This document shows positions 43,423 through 55,881 of a DNA stretch of 64,000 nt, one piece after another (the stretch's first letter is position 1; the number at the start of each line of letters is the position of its first letter). This DNA is from Trichopria drosophilae. Its lineage: Eukaryota > Arthropoda > Insecta > Hymenoptera > Diapriidae. The notes below the pieces were generated by a model. The model searched no databases, was not told where the DNA came from, and was given only the letters and a program-made list of their open reading frames with translations. A program made the position numbers and the translations under genes. The stretch is from contig CM059585.1 of assembly GCA_030407085.1 (NCBI GenBank), positions 110,039,501-110,103,500 on the forward strand. Direction: 5' to 3'.

Positions 43423-44566
43423 CTAGTGTTGACGTGGTGCCTCGCTCGCTCAGAAACTTCGACCCAGTAGAGAGTCGGGTATTCCTTAATACTTGTTTGT
43501 TGACGAACAGCTTTCAATTATATTATAAAATTATATTGATATTTGGGGGTATAATCATATTTAGGTCAATGTGGCTTCGATAGATATGTTACAACAATAT
43601 AGTGTTTATTATATGTATGAAAATTGAAAATAAGCATTTTCAAAACTTCGACTCCGACAACAGGCCAGCCGAAGTATTAATAAATAAAAGTTGCAAAACA
43701 CTTACTTCAAGCACTAGAATTGTATTATTCGATGCATATTACATGTTTACAGTGTTTTACTAATTACTGTCTGTATCATTATGATCTTATATATACAATA
43801 TATATATATACATATAATTCGTCAAAGATATCTTGAAAGTGTCGAAAAGATCTCTGACGGATATCTTTTAGATATTATAAGACATCTTTTAGATATATCG
43901 AAATAGTTATTTTCGTATCAAGGGCGTAAAAAAACTTATGCGCCCATAGGTGATCACCGCGCCCGAGGGGCTAGCGAAGGCTACCCCTAGGGGGTAGGCG
44001 GTCGAAACATCGAAATTTGATGAAAAACTTTAGGGTAATTTTTTTGCCGAGGTTACCAAATTCAATACTTTCTAAGACAATAGTCATAAGCATTTTAAAC
44101 CAGTTTTTATGGCATTATCGTTGACTTTAGGAAGAAAATGCATAGAACCTTTTTTGTAGAGAATTTCATGCTCTATCTTTTTTGTTTGAAATATTTTTTA
44201 ATAAAATTTGTATTTTTCAAAACAAATGCAAAAAACTACGAAGAAACTTAATTGGGGTTTTTTTTTTAGTAATGGACGGATGGATCTGCGCCAAAATCTA
44301 ATCAGATCTAAGTTATGCCAAGACGCGTATTTTGAAAAAAATTTATGTCAATACGCTTATCCGTTCGCGAGTTATCGCGAGACAAAAAAACGGGCCGTAC
44401 GGACGTACGTACGTACGTACAAGATCACCGACACCAATTTTTTTATTGTTGATTTGGGTTTCTTAGGGTCTGAAACGTCGACATTTGATGAAAAACTATA
44501 GGGTAATTTTTATGCTCGAAGTGACCAAATTCAATACTTAGGCCAGACTTAGTCTGGGTCGAAGTA
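43423..44566 (-). mobile_element. Helentron-like non-autonomous element, copy 2
   Basis: The same termini as copy 1 (CTAG at one end preceded by AAA, gggtcgaagTA at the other) and the same interior, about 90% identical by eye, including the acgtacgtacgtac microsatellite. It contains no gene; the ORF at 44,208-44,501 is a shadow. Confidence 0.65.
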
Positions 44567-44800
44567 AATGTATGTATTTTTTTCGTGTGCTGTATCTCGG
44601 AAGCGGTAAGACCGATTTTAAAGTTCAACCTCTTTTTGAGTTTGACATGGCCTAACTTATATCTAATTATTTTTTGGATTCGAACAAAGAATTACATTAC
44701 GATACTAGTGCGCAAAGTAGGCGAGTGTGGTACACAGCACACGAGCATCGTAATCTATTTTTCCTATTAAGTGCGCACAGTTCGATGCCTACACATTCAA

Positions 44801-45782
44801 AGCGGCGCACTGACGGCATATGTAGAGCCTCCATATTCAAACAGCATTCGACGGCAGAATTCTGTACGATCTTAATGAATGTTTTTATAAAATACTCGTG
44901 AATCTATATGCATTATCGTAGACCTGCGATAATTTTGAGATTAACATTTGTTTGCAACCAATTCTTAGTACATGTACTTCGAATACGAGTTAGCGAACAT
45001 CCATTACATTAAAGTATATCAGCATAAACATCCATGAATACATGAATAACAAATGTTTTTCGGGTTGCTAAGTACTAATATGATATCAGAATTCGAAGAT
45101 TCAAAATGTCGGATACAATATGGCGGACAAAATTTTAAAAATTTCTTCGAATTAGACGTAAATTTGTATGAGGGCCTTATCGAAGTTGCTGATTACAAAT
45201 CAGGACGCAAAATTTTCAAATTCAAAATTGGTCCGCCATTTTAAAAATTTAAAAAATTTCTTCGTACTAGACATAAATTTGTATGAGGGGGTTATCGAAG
45301 TTGCTGATTACGAATCAGGACGCAGAATTTTCAAATTCGAAATTGGTCCGCCATTTTTAATTTGGAAATTCTGCGTCCTGATTCGTAATCAGCAACTTCG
45401 ATAACGCCCTCATACAAATTTACGTCTAATTCGAAGAAATTTTTAAAATTTTGTCCGCCATAGTGTATCCGCCATTTTGAATCTTCGAATTCTGATATCA
45501 TATTAGTACTTCGCAACCCGAAAAACATTTGTTATTCATGTATTCTTGGATGTTTATGCGGATATACTTTAATGTAATGAATGTAACTCGTATTCTAAGG
45601 ATAATTACATGTACTAATAATTGGTTGCACAAAAATGATAATCTCAAAATTAGCGCAGGTCTATGATAATGCATATACATTCACGAGTATTTTTAAAAAA
45701 AATGCATTAAGATCGGTTGAGAATGCTGCCGTCGAATGCTGTTTGAACAGGGAGGCTCTACATATTCCGTCAGTGCGGCGGC
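44801..45782. repeat. Foldback palindrome, arms ~480 bp
   Basis: The left arm starting gcggcgcactgacgg is mirrored by the right arm ending ccgtcagtgcggc. Both carry tagagcctcc, cagcattcgacggcag, aaaacatttgttattcatg-type and ttggtccgccat blocks in opposite order. The centre (45,180-45,360) also contains a direct duplication of a gaagttgctgattac block. ORFs within are mirror shadows. Confidence 0.8.
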
Positions 45783-45971
45783 GCAAGGGTGCTGGGAACG
45801 AGACGGGAGGGTAAGGGGGGTTTAGGGGCGGAGACCCCTCCCCCCTTTATTAAAGGTAGTATATGAAAATTCTTTTTGAAAAAATATCGTTACCACTCGT
45901 ACACATTGACACAATGCTCTCGTACTAACAACTTTATAGAAGAACCCACTAGCGAATAGTAAAAACAAAGA

Positions 45972-46208
45972 ATGCAAGTTTTGACAGATCTACTCGACAC
46001 ATTGTCGCGCGTCTACGGTGCACAATATGACGAAGCGGATTGGCCGTGGACGGATCCCGCCATCCCGTGTATACATATCAGTATACATACCTGTACATTT
46101 GAGAATCAGTATAGGGGCTATACGGCTTCTGCTCCACCCCCCCCCCTTCCTTCCTTCGATGATAGTTTGATGGAAGAATTGCGCAAGTGGGCCGTAAGAA
46201 GATCATGA
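45972..46208 (+). CDS. Small hypothetical ORF, 78 aa
   Basis: The ORF starts MQVLTDLLDTLSRVYGAQYD, has a Pro run (PPPPLPSFDD) and ends MEELRKWAVRRS. I do not recognise it. Composition is protein-like (acidic start, helical C-terminus) rather than simple repeat, and codons are unlike the AT-rich surroundings. It sits between a foldback and a tandem array, so it may be a fragment of a mobile-element gene. Weak support. Confidence 0.25.
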   Translation: MQVLTDLLDTLSRVYGAQYDEADWPWTDPAIPCIHISIHTCTFENQYRGYTASAPPPPLPSFDDSLMEELRKWAVRRS

Positions 46209-46379
46209 GTAAACGGAGGTTATTATAAACTATTTCCTGTATTGTTATTATAAATTTCGAAAGCTGTGGAGGTCGAAAAACATAGGTACTTTATAGCGTT
46301 ACATTGTCTAATGAAAAGAGAAGGTAAAGGTCAATCAATATTTATTATTTCATTAGATATCGTTATTAAAAAATGTCCG

Positions 46380-46577
46380 GTTTTTACAATAAGCTTTTTT
46401 CAAGGCTACCAAAACCTTAGGGTTCATAAACCACATCAATCGGCCTTTTATAAGGTCACCAAATGATTACAATTTGAAAATTATAACAATCAGCCTTTTT
46501 CAAGGCTACCAAAAGCTTAGGGTTCAAAAACCATGTCAATCGGCCTTTTTAAGGCCGCCAAATTGTTACAATTTAAA
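46380..46577. repeat. ~110-bp tandem repeat, interrupted by a Helentron-like insertion
   Basis: Units containing atcagcctttttcaaggcta, ccaaaaccttagggttc-type and ttacaatttgaaaa blocks occur at 46,380 and 46,487. A further partial unit resumes at 47,786-47,872, beyond the inserted element. Confidence 0.7.
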
Positions 46578-47779
46578 CTAGATGCCTTCGACCCGGGTGC
46601 CTACAATGAATGGACGGTTAAGCATTTTTCACACTTTGATCGATTGTAACTTTTGAATTCTTTTATGAAAATTTAATTATGATACCACCATTAGAATCGT
46701 TAGACTCTGCTCTTTATGAACGTGTAGTTCAACCTTTGCTTTTATTTAATTATTAACCTCGTCTTCATACGTTTGTAAAAAAATCCGCTAAACCCGAATA
46801 AATAGACGGGTTAAATCAAATGGGACGTTTTCAGTACCAGTTTTGGATGGCTTTAAAACTTTGCTTTGATTTTACAAAATAATAAACACTGGAAGATCAA
46901 TAGTACTGTAAATATTGTTTTGAATGTTCAAAGAACATAAAAATATGTATTTTGTTGCATGTTGTGCATCATACATTCATAAGAAATAGAAATATGTAGA
47001 AAATCGTCCATTCATTGGCATATTCACCCTATATTAAAATTGAAAATGAGCATTTGCAAAACTTCGACCCCGACCGCAGATCAGCCGAAGCACTGATAAA
47101 TGAGCACGTCTTGTTCACACTGATGCTTAAAAAAACAAAAATTAATGAAATTTTTATACTAAAATAAAATTTAATCAAATTTTTAAAGTTAGCCCCCCCC
47201 CCTCATACCCGCCTCACTCCCCTGCTTTCTCTGTGTCTCTGTTTTTCATGTAATGTATATAATATACATACATATGCATTGTATATGTGTATGTACAATT
47301 TATGTTAAATTGCTTTTTACGGCATTATCGTTGATTTTACGAAGAAATGAATCAAACCTTTTTTGTAGAGAATTCGATGTTCTATATTTTTTGTTTAAAA
47401 CATTTTTTTGTACGATTTGTATTTTTTGTTAAAAAATGGAAAAACGTGTTTTTTGAGCGTTTTTTTGTTAAACCTCCCCATACTCTAGTATGCATTGTCT
47501 CCAAAAACTAATCAGATCTAAGTTTGGCCAAGAGAAACCCAAATCCGTTTGTACTTTTTAAATTCACCCTGCCAGACGCGAGATATCGCGTATACAAAAT
47601 TTTGCCCACGGACGGACGGACGGACGGACGTACAACATAACGGACACCAATTTTTTTATTGTTGCTTTGGGTTCCTTAGGGTCTGAAACGTTGACATTTG
47701 ATGAAAAACTATAGGGTAATTTTTTTGCCCGAAGTGACCAAATTCAATACTTCGTCCAGACTTAGTCTGGGTCGAAGTA
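46578..47779 (-). mobile_element. Helentron-like non-autonomous element, copy 3
   Basis: It starts CTAGATGCCTTCGACCCGGG and ends ...GTCTGGGTCGAAGTA, flanked by AAA on both sides inside the tandem array. CTTCGACCC lies inverted near both ends. An internal ggacggacggacggacg microsatellite is present. The interior differs from copies 1 and 2 but matches the copy at 62,738. Confidence 0.65.
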
Positions 47780-47877
47780 AAACTATAACAATCAGCCTTT
47801 TTCAAGAATACCAAACCGTTACAGTTCAAATATTATATCGATCAGCCTTTTTACAGGCCACAAAACATTTATATTGG

Positions 47878-48190
47878 ATTCGCCATTTAGAATTTTGAAA
47901 ATTTAACTTCGGATTCGTAATCGGCGACCTCAAAAACACCCGAGTAACAACTTTCAAGCAAATTCAATGCATTTCTAAAAAATTCGTCCGCCATATTGGA
48001 TCCGCCATTTTGAATTTTGAAAATCTAACTTCAGATTCGTAATCAGCGAGCTCGAAAACCCCCGCGTAACAAGTTTGAAGCGAATTCAATACAATTTCTA
48101 AAAAAATCGTCTGCCATATTGGATCCGCCATTTTGAATTTTAAAATCTGACTTTAGATTCGTAATCAGCGACTCCGAAAACAATAAAATA
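47878..48190. repeat. ~120-bp tandem repeat, three copies
   Basis: Units begin at about 47,878, 47,998 and 48,120. Each carries tccgccattttgaattttga, gattcgtaatc(a/g)gcgac and, in the complete units, a aacaa(c/g)tt(t)caagc-type block. Confidence 0.8.
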
Positions 48191-48589
48191 TGTCACGACT
48201 CATCATTTTTGCACCACTTTTTAAAAGTAATAGATAAATACTTGTGCTTATTTTGGAATTTAGTGTCTTTTAGGTGACAGAGTAATTACGCCATTTTGAA
48301 TCTTGAATTACGCCACTTTGCAAGTGAAAGGGTATTAGTTTACGAGTATTTTGACCTATTATTTGTTTATTTTAGTTCCTTAGAATTTCGGGTAGAGCTC
48401 TGGGCCGGTTGACGTGAAACGTTCCATATATATTCTTGCTGTATATTTGCCTTAGTATTCCATATAATGTAATATTTTTATAATTTATTACTCTTATTGT
48501 CATAGGTTGGTGATTGACCTATTTCACATCATTAGACATCTCCAGGAACACGGAGATTACATAAGGATAATTGTATGAATATTTATATG
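48191..48589. other. Non-coding stretch
   Basis: AT-rich sequence with no ORF or repeat that I can support. Confidence 0.4.
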
Positions 48590-49989
48590 GCGCCCAGAGC
48601 TTACCGCTATTCGGGCGCCTCCTCCCACAAGGTTGGGGCCATATTGGAGTGATGCACCACACCGCCGGTTGTGCCGTTTATGAAAACGAGAACAAGTCAG
48701 CTACCACATTATTAATAACAAGCTAGCTGCCTTGATATTTCTGTTGGTTCAGAGAAACCTTTCAAGCGTTGCCACGGCCCGCCAGAGTCCAACCCTATTT
48801 TCGGTTACTACTGGACGCATACGGCACGCCGAAGCGCTCCCCCGTGTGGAACCCGCCAGGTAGGGGCTTGGCACCGCACCCCAGCTCCTCAGTACGGTGA
48901 GTATCTCGAGTCGTTTTATGATCAGGCATTCAATGGTAACAAACCAACCAAACGATCGGGTCCGTGAGGTCGTCAATTCTCAAAACTTGTTAAGAGAAGC
49001 GGATCTTTCAAAAGTATTGCTCCTCTTCGAGTTCGGGCACTTCGACCCCACCCTCTTCCTTGCGGACGGAGTTACCCGCTCCGGTCTCTTCCACACCCAG
49101 CAAACACAAAAGTAACAGCTATGATTGAGAAACTCGGATTTATCGGCAACTAGTTTTAATTGAAACGTGTTGGTCTTTCAATGGCCGCGCCGTGACAACG
49201 GCTTAAACGACCAATAATGTGGAATGGGCTGCCGGTCGAGTAATCTTGCTAGGACAGCTGGATTGCGGAAGCTCGATTGAGATCGAACCGAATTGCAGCG
49301 GATTGGAGTGAGAGGATCGAGGGTGTGAAAATACAAAAAATAACACCTCACTTGGTTTTTGCACTTTAATTTAGGAGTAATTATTACTGCACACGCGATC
49401 GCCAACTGGCGGGCTCGCGCGCGGACACGTGCAGACGCGTGTACGCGAAAGCGTGTGGTTGAACGACCGATGCTCGCTAGACGGAGGCTTTCGCGGATCT
49501 GATCCTTTGCGGAAATCGATAGCGACCGATTGATAGTATTCGCGAGGGGTCTCGCGTACAATGTTCCGTCGCGACGTTGAGCGTCGCCCTGACTTACGGC
49601 ACGTATTTTAATTCCGCGAAAATTCAAATTTCGGACGAACGTTGTCGCTCCCGAATGCATCGGACAAAGTTCCTGAACAAGCTATGTAACAGCTATGTGA
49701 CATTTATGTAACAATGTAACCATTCCGTAAATGTTACATAATTGTTACTTTCTGTGTTTGCTGGGCAAGTCCCTTGCGGGGTTCATACGGATCAATCTTC
49801 TATTCATCTGGCGAAGCGGTTAAATATCAATGGCAATTACAAGGATAACACAATTATATTAAAAATAGTACCTCCCTTGGCCCTCCATTATCCACGTGAG
49901 CAGTCTGCAGTAGAAAAGTGGTTCCGATATCCATCTCCTCCGCTGCCGACTGCACCGGGCCATTTCTTTTGTAACTGCCACCACTCCCT
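48590..49989 (-). other. 3' UTR region of the R4-like LINE, carrying an insertion
   Basis: It lies directly 3' of the LINE coding region on the minus strand. The parts 48,590-49,095 and 49,766-49,790 match the 563-bp fragment at 28,823-29,385, which lacks the 670-bp insertion at 49,096-49,765. Confidence 0.65.
49096..49765. mobile_element. Non-autonomous inverted-repeat transposon with CCCAGCAAACAC ends
   Basis: Ends CCCAGCAAACACAAAAGTAAC and its inverse (gttactttctgtgtttgctggg) bound 670 bp. The uninterrupted sequence at about 29,365 shows the empty site, and comparison gives a 2-bp duplication CA. Both subterminal regions contain gtaacagctatg-type blocks. The GC-rich centre has long spurious ORFs but no transposase. 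Confidence 0.8.
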
Positions 49990-52900
49990 CTACCATCGGG
50001 TAAGTGGGTACAGGATCTCGTGTGACCTCAGTAGACGGTGAGATCCCAGCAGCACTGCTTTCTGCATTCGGCCTGCGATGGAATTTGCATGTTCTCGGCA
50101 GGCCGGAATGCTTTTGATGCTTTGGAGGAAAGTTGGTCTCATTCCTCCCAGCACTTCAATTATTAGCACGACGAGCTTGATTTTGAATCCTCGATTTAGG
50201 TTACGAATCCCGAACAGGAGTTCGGGATATTTCATCCGGTTTTCGTCTTCCTTGCTGACTATGTTTGTCTCTGCTGGTGCAGAGAACTCGATGACGAAGA
50301 TGGATTTGTCATCGAAGTCAACAAGGACGATGTCAGGCTTATTGGCTGATATTTGCCTGCTCGTCGGAAATGAGTAATTTCAGTATATTCGGCACGACTC
50401 ATTTCCAACTACGGATTGAATATCAGTGGGGACGTACGGAAAAACGGGGGTCGCGTCAATACCGTAGGTGCTGCGGAGATGATAATACAGCACTTGGAGA
50501 GCCGCATTGTGACGTTGGATGTATGCTGAGACTGCATATCTTGGACAAGCTGCCAAGAGATGCATTAGTGTCTCAACATGACACCCACACGATCTATACA
50601 GTGTACTCTGCACCGCCAGGTGTAAGGTGTTGTGGCCGTACGCTAAGGTATTGACGACCCCATCCTGGCATGCGAAGATAAAACCCTCGGTCTCGGATTT
50701 CAAGCCGGCTTGCCTTAAGAACGAGAAAGTCATCTCTACCGACAAGCCCAGTTGTTGGACATTTTGAATGAATTGTCCATGCAATGGCTTGTCGATATGC
50801 CTTCCCTCAAACATATCGTTGTTCCTTCCGTATGTTAGCCCTGAGATGCACTGGGCACAGATTGCTGACTGATTCAGCTTCCTGTGCACCACTACATCCC
50901 ACGTTGAAAACCACACCGTGGTTTCGCGCCGCTCGTTCCGCCGCGTTGTACAAAAACGCCCCCTTTCCCTGAATTTCATGCTAGTGAACTAGCATCATCA
51001 GGGGATCCTCCGTTCGATTAATCAGGTCGCAAGCTGTCTCGAGGACCAATCGGTCATGCATACACTCCAGGCTTAAAAGGCCACGACCTCCCATATTTCG
51101 GGACAAATACAGTCGTTCCACGGAAGATCTTGGATGCAAACTGCGTTGCATACAAATCATCTTCCGTGTGCTTCGGTCAAGACCCCTTAGCTCGTCAACG
51201 TTTCACTTCAGTGCTTCAAATGAATAGAGCACTGATGATACGGCCAACATATTCGTGGTTGCCACCTTATTTCTCCCGGTCAATTCTGATGACCAGATCT
51301 GAAGGAGAATGCGCCGGTATTTTTTAATGACGGCGGTTTTAGCAGCCTGCACATCCTGGACATGCCTTTGAGGTACGCCCAGGTATGTGTAGGCTTCTTC
51401 GGCGCTAAGGTGGCGGATGACATTTCCGTTGACGAGCTCCATATCGTGGTTATTGGAGCCTGACCTTCCTCTGTGCAAATGAACGACTGCACACTTGTCG
51501 AATCCGAATTCCATGCCGATATCTCTCGAGTATGTGAGGGCGATGTTCAGAGATCGATGTAATTGATCCTTGCTTGATGCCTATAATTTAAGATCATCCA
51601 TATAGAAAAGAAGGGTGATCTTATGTACACGTTCAGCAGGCGCTCCACATATGTACCCTTGAGATTTCCGGAGAGCAACGGATAGAGGCAATAGTGAGAT
51701 GCAGAAGAGCAGAGGCCTCAGAGAATCTCCCTGATACACTCCTCTTTGGAATTGAACCAGTCTAGACATGGGTCGACGCTTGCCCGATGTTATGACAAAG
51801 CGTGTTTTTCAAAGAGGCATCAGATCTCCTACAATTCTCACTATGTTTGGGTGGACTTGGAGGCGTTTGAGCAACAAGCTTAAAAGATCGTGCGATGTTG
51901 AGTCATACGCCTTCGTGTAATCCAGCCAGGCTATCGACAGGTTACGCTTGTACTGGACTGCGTCCTGACAAATACACCTGTCGATATGCAAGTTGTCCTT
52001 GCAGCCGGATATACCTATTCTGCAGCCTCGTTGTTCTACTATCCGTTGCCACACCGGTTTCACGGATTTCTCAATACGTTCGTTCCAGATGTTAGTGAAC
52101 AATTTGTATAAAGTATTGAGACACGTGATCGGTCTATGGTTTCTCGGATCGGACAAGGCTCCCGATTTTGGGATCAGTGTCGTTCGGCCCTCCACCAGCC
52201 AGTGCGGAATGGGATGGTCTCCATTTATATAAGAGGTGAATATTCGGGCTAGGTGTTGATGGACAGAAGTGAACTTCTTCCACCAATAGTTGTTAATTCC
52301 ATCCCAGCCCGGCGAGGAGAAATTCCTCGCTCCTGTGATGGCATTTTTCACCTCTAATGCACTGGCGGGTGGGCAATCTTCACTTTGATTTTTTACCTGG
52401 AGCGTCTGCATTAAGCCTAGATGTTTTCTCGTAGATGCTCCCTCAGAATTTCTCAACTGAGGCCATCGACGGAAACTCGCTTGAAGCCGCGATACGATGT
52501 TTGAAGAGGTTGGAAGGATTCGTCCAAAATATTGCGTTTTGTCGAATTCCATCTTCCCGTCTTTGCAGCCTCTTTTTGGCATCGGCCAAAACCCGAATTT
52601 TATCCACCAAACGATGTTTGATGTTGAGCAACTTCAGCTTGTTCAGTGTATTTTTTGTATTGATAGTTCAGTGTATTGATAGTACGTCCGCAGTTGTTGT
52701 GCGAACTTCTTGACTTGAGCCGTAAATCAACGGCCAGGTGTTAAATAGTCGATCACACACTGAATTCAGGAAGCGAGTTTCCATGTCAGTCGAATCTTGC
52801 CGTTCAATTGAAACATGCGTTTTGTAATCTGCCGTCTCCCCGATATCTGTGTCAGATTTCGCGGAGTCACCAGATCACTTGCAGCCTCGTAAACGGCACA

Positions 52901-53000
52901 ATTGACTTGCCACAGGTCGCAGTCATCTGGAAGAGCATTCAGAAGTAGGCTATTTGCTCTGTCTATTTCTCGTTTTTTTTGGCAAAATGTTCGTGTCAAA
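49990..53000 (-). pseudogene. R4/Dong-like LINE with restriction-like endonuclease, broken
   Basis: Reading leftward: an N-terminal region (52,999-52,600, VYEAASDLVTPRN); reverse transcriptase with SSPGWDGINNYWWKKF, RTTLIPKSG, NHRPITCLNTLYKLFT, WLDYTKAYDSTSHDLL, RGVYQGDSLRPLLFCISLLP and catalytic FYMDDLKL; a thumb region (MEFGFDKCAVVHLHRG, AYTYLGVPQ); a zinc finger CGCHVETLMHLLAAC; and a PD-(D/E)XK endonuclease block (NKPDIVLVDFDD, IFVIEF, 50,350-50,250). A single ORF with a C-terminal endonuclease places it with the R2/R4/NeSL group, and the RT motifs look R4/Dong-like. Breaks include stops at 51,809, 51,581 and 50,380 and frame changes near 52,600 and 51,200. It is inactive. Confidence 0.85.
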
Positions 53001-53984
53001 TTGGATGCATGGTACTGGGGGTACTGTACTGCAAACGATTATTAGGATACCGGGTGCTCTCCCATTTTATATAGCCTTCACCCTGTAATGCGGGGCTCTG
53101 AAGGGTGTGACGGAATATTTCCCTAGCTATTCGTGGGAATCACATAAAGAGACAAAACAATAATACACAAATATACTCCAGGCTGGTGAGCGATTTGGAG
53201 GAGAATCCTCGGGTCGAACGGGCAAGAAGAGAGGAGTTTAGGGCATCGTCACCTAAACGAGGCAGCAGAAAGAAGATGGAGGGGGAGCAAAAAGCTAGAA
53301 GACCAAGGCCTGTACCCCCTGTCCATAGAGAGCAGATGTTAACGGTCAGATGTTAAATAGTCGATCACACACTTTCCTTGTCAGTAGAATCTTGCCGTTC
53401 AATTGAGATATTAGTTTTGTAATCTGCCAACTCCCCGATATCTGTGTCAGATTTCGCGGAGTCACCAGATCACTCGCAGATACGTCAACGGCACAATTGA
53501 TTTGCCACAGGTCGCAGTCATCTGGAAGAACATCCAGAAGTAGGCTATTTGCTCTGTCTATTCTCTGAGATTCAGCCTAAACACGAGTGTCGTGATTTCA
53601 CAATGTAGAGCATCTCTCCCTGCACCGCGTACGGGTTCAGTTGTTGTTGCCCGCACATCCGGTACCGGTTGACAGCTGGGAACAACGAAAGCTATCCGCC
53701 TCAGATAGGCCACATAATCTCTCAGCTGTTATTGAGAAAAGCGATACGCCAGTTCGGGATGCATTACTGCAAACCGGCTATGCATTCGCACCATGTAGCC
53801 CCTCTGTTGCGGACAGCTCTCCTCGTAGCAACGCATTAGATCTTGCGTGAGATCCTCCGTCCACTGAAATCATCCGTGGACATTAGCAGGTCGTCGTCCC
53901 GGGACATCCGTTTTTTTTACTTCCTTATTTTTCCCCGTCAATTCCGATGACCAAATCCGATGGAGAATGCGCCGGTATTTGTTA
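53001..53984. repeat. Mosaic of LINE-related duplications
   Basis: 53,340-53,575 repeats 52,735-52,970 (aaatagtcgatcacacac, tctgtgtcagatttcgcgga, caggtcgcagtcatctgg). 53,935-53,990 repeats a part of the RT region near 51,290 (ggagaatgcgccggtatt). Between them 53,164-53,343 is an open, highly charged stretch (LEENPRVERARREEF) that I cannot assign. 53,580-53,930 shows nothing I recognise. Confidence 0.65.
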
Positions 53985-55300
53985 ATGACCGGGTTAGACT
54001 GAGGATGTCGTATCGAGAAAATAAGACCTTCACCCCGTTTTCAGCCAAACATTTCTTCCACATAGGAGAAGTAAATTGACTTCCGTGGTCGCTCAAAATG
54101 ACATTGGGAACACCCACCCTCTTAAAATAAATCTCCTTTAATTATTGCAAACAAATTCGCGTGGTTTCGCGTCGGATATGGAATAGGGTTATTAACTTTG
54201 AAAATAAATCTAGTACCACGAAAAGATTTCACCACAAACACCAGATCATTAGGGCGAGTAGATGGAACGAAACTATATGCACCCTCCATGCAGCAATTTA
54301 ATGGCTTTACCCGCTGGCAAGTATCACAGGTACGAGTGAACTATTTCGCATCCCCGTCCAATAAAAATACTGCCTTAAATACCCCCACATCTTATAACTA
54401 CCCGCGTGACATAATTGATTATGACTGGTGGCTAAAATTTTTTCTACAAGATTCCGAGGAACAACAATTCTCCACTTTTCATCACATTTATTTTTACAAT
54501 AATAAATACCCGAGTGCTCCTGTACGAAAAACTGACCCTTTTCTTTATATACTCGTATTTCATCGTCATCGGTTTGTAACTTTGACAAATCTTTAAGGTC
54601 ATCGATGAGTTCAGGACTTTTACTCAATTTATTAATAACCCTCATCATATCTTCACTTTCATGGGCATATCCTCCAACCTTTTATCCCAACATTCTTCTA
54701 GTTAAGTATTGTTTTTCCTCAGAATCAACGGACTTATGAATAAACTTACGACTGAAGAAGTCTGCTACAAGGTTATCTTCTCTTTTATAGTGAGATATAT
54801 CATACGAGTATTCCTGCAAAAATAATAGCCAACGGGTCAACCGTGAATTGCGATAAGGATTATTCGTAAAAAATGTGAGTGCTTCGTGATCGGTATTGAT
54901 ATATGGAATTTAGCCCCGAGAAGATACATTCTAAACTTTATCAGACAATAAATAATTGGCAATTATTCCTTCTCAGTAGTGTTACAATTCATTTCACAAC
55001 TGGTTAATAACCGACTCACCAAAGAAATGATACAATGTTCATTATTTTCGTCAATTTGATATAACACCCCGCTAATGCCAACATCACTTGCGCATCAGTT
55101 TGTAACCGGAAGGACACGTGTGGTAAATAATGAGCTAGCGTAACCGTTTTCAAAAAATTGTTTTTCAATTCTTCAAACGCTCGTGTGTGGTCGTTCGTCC
55201 ATACCCAATCTGATTTACTACTAAGCAAAGTCCGAAAAGGTGCGATAAAGTCGGCGTGTCTGACGCTAAAACATCGGAAATAGCCACAGACACCCATAAG
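53985..55300 (-). pseudogene. Gypsy pol remnant: RT end, RNase H, integrase fragments
   Basis: From right to left: the connection between RT and RNase H (FRTLLSSKSDWVWTNDHTRA, FEELKNNFLKTV, RLQTDA; 55,297-55,016), RNase H debris with multiple stops (54,990-54,780), the integrase zinc-binding region (SHNQLCHAGSYKMW, YFYWTGM; about 54,380-54,450), and the second catalytic Asp block VPNVILSDHGSQFTSPMWK near 54,110. Several stops and frame changes separate them. No LTRs were found. It is a third gypsy lineage in the window. Confidence 0.85.
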
Positions 55301-55881
55301 TCACTTTAATTTCAATTACTGCAATTTAACTTTAACAACAACATTGAATTATTGTTTCTTTATTTTATTATTCCCTTCAAGAATAGACCTTCAAATGTTC
55401 AAATCATAAACAATGGCCCATATACTCCTATTGCTCTTCGATGTAAACGAGGGTACTTATAATCAATGTTTATACAGTTTATCAACAACTCTCAACGATA
55501 AACGAAATTTCGTTTCCCAATTCTATGAAAAATAAAATTCAAAATTAATCTTAAAATAAAAATTAATCTGATGAAAACCTCAAATCTATCTATTTTTATA
55601 CGACAATTTCCAATCATCTGCGTTCCATTGTCGAAGTCACTGTTCCGGGCGCCATTTTGTGGTTATTTCTTTTTACTTATTTTTTATATTCAAACAGAAT
55701 CTGAGGGAATCTAGGAAATTAGAAATCTATGGTTATTTATTTGATTCATAGTGGATCCACATCGACAAATGCACACGTTGATAATTGGATGTCATCGATT
55801 GCTATTTCTTCAAAATAACTAGTGCACAATCTTTTTAACTTAATAAATAGTTTATAACAAATAGGTTTTACAAAAATAATA
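55301..55881. other. AT-rich non-coding stretch
   Basis: I see no gene or structured repeat. Confidence 0.4.

Noticed and set aside
49178..49660. 160-aa minus-strand ORF
   Set aside because: It lies entirely inside the non-autonomous transposon at 49,096-49,765, has no recognisable domain and is likely a by-product of GC-rich sequence.
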